From Bacteroidota bacterium (lineage in GTDB: Bacteria > Bacteroidota > Bacteroidia > AKYH767-A > 2013-40CM-41-45), in assembly GCA_016720655.1 (NCBI GenBank), contig JADKKE010000015.1, positions 8,997 to 72,996 on the forward strand: a stretch of 64,000 nucleotides of DNA. Direction: 5' to 3'. The translations under genes and the position numbers were made by a program. Below are positions 63,713 to 64,000 of the stretch, piece by piece. Within the stretch, counting starts at the first letter, position 1. Every line of letters begins with the position of its first letter. Under the pieces are notes generated by a model. It had not been told where the DNA came from, did no database searches, and worked only from the letters and a program-made list of their open reading frames with translations.

Positions 63713-64000
63713 ATGAAATATATTTATGCCAGCTGGTTTGTTTTGTTCTGTTGTTATGGCACATGCATTGGGCAGCCAGTTATTGAATGGCAGAAATGCT
63801 TTGGTGGAACCTGGGCGGAGGATGGCACCTCGATCTATGAAACACCGGATGGTGGATTTGTGATTGCTGGTGAAGCCCGTTCACAAGACGGAGATGTTTC
63901 AGGCGTACACGCGAATGCACCTTTCGGGACGTCACAAAACCCTGATTTTTGGATAATCAAAATCGATAGTCTGGGTAATTTGCAGTGGCAAAAATGTCTT
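63713..64000 (+). CDS. Secreted beta-propeller-like protein, N-terminal part (runs off right edge)
   Basis: 96 codons. Signal peptide MKYIYASWFVLFCCYGTCIG, then IEWQKCFGGTWAEDGTSIYE, TPDGGFVIAGEARSQDGDVS and DFWIIKIDSLGNLQWQKCL. This WQK-FGG ... DGGFI-AG ... D-WI-K-D--G repeat is common in long T9SS-secreted Bacteroidota proteins. Confidence 0.8.
   Translation, partial: MKYIYASWFVLFCCYGTCIGQPVIEWQKCFGGTWAEDGTSIYETPDGGFVIAGEARSQDGDVSGVHANAPFGTSQNPDFWIIKIDSLGNLQWQKCL

Overview
The window looks like a chromosomal piece of a Bacteroidota bacterium. Evidence: several promoters fit the Bacteroidota pattern (TTG, 18-20 bp, TAnnTTTG) and Shine-Dalgarno sites are absent; a type IX secretion (T9SS) C-terminal sorting domain ends the 895-residue protein at 24965-27652; and there is a DUF4175 / HATPase / YbeY block and a DUF6427 neighbourhood of the kind seen in this phylum. 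I cannot place it more finely.

Layout. (1) 1-5121: end of a secreted protein gene, a tetrahaem cytochrome c, then HicAB, HigBA and a Fic protein in an island next to tRNA-Cys. A partial copy of the tRNA 3' end and terminator is repeated inside the island. (2) 5356-21552: housekeeping genes (folB, glnS, gltX, DUF4175, HATPase, ybeY, DUF6427, purD), two stand-alone four-helix-bundle (S23/IVS-like) genes and many short-unit repeat arrays, some inside coding regions. (3) 21718-42223: a leftward exopolysaccharide locus (export lipoprotein, Wzc-like co-polymerase, flippase, polymerase/ligase, glycosyltransferases, WecA-like initiator, a T9SS surface protein, a three-domain kinase fusion), bookended by two response regulators with hydrophobic tails. 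(4) 42936-59823: a defence region. It holds a sigma-54 activator with a CARF-like sensor, facing a leftward set made of a PLD nuclease fused to an E2-like domain, a small unknown protein, and a complete retron (msr-msd RNA, reverse transcriptase, HEPN-like protein). Then come AbiEi/AbiEii, membrane-protein paralogues, a deoxyinosine-glycosylase-like protein and a Septu-like ATPase + HNH pair. REPIN-like elements carrying truncated RAYT genes lie between these. (5) 60477-64000: a secreted protein, a decayed TPR-adenylate cyclase and the start of another secreted protein.

The most interesting unit is 42959-48327. A sigma-54-like promoter (46736-46752) sits 33-50 bases before the PLD-E2 start codon and points away from the activator, which suggests that a nucleotide- or RNA-sensing regulator switches on a PLD-E2 effector and perhaps the retron behind it.

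Caution on quality. At least 16 genes carry single-base indels, mostly lost bases in A or T runs, and 34391-34705 is non-biological homopolymer sequence. Many 'broken' genes are therefore probably intact in the organism; frameshifted genes are given as whole genes, with the break positions stated.
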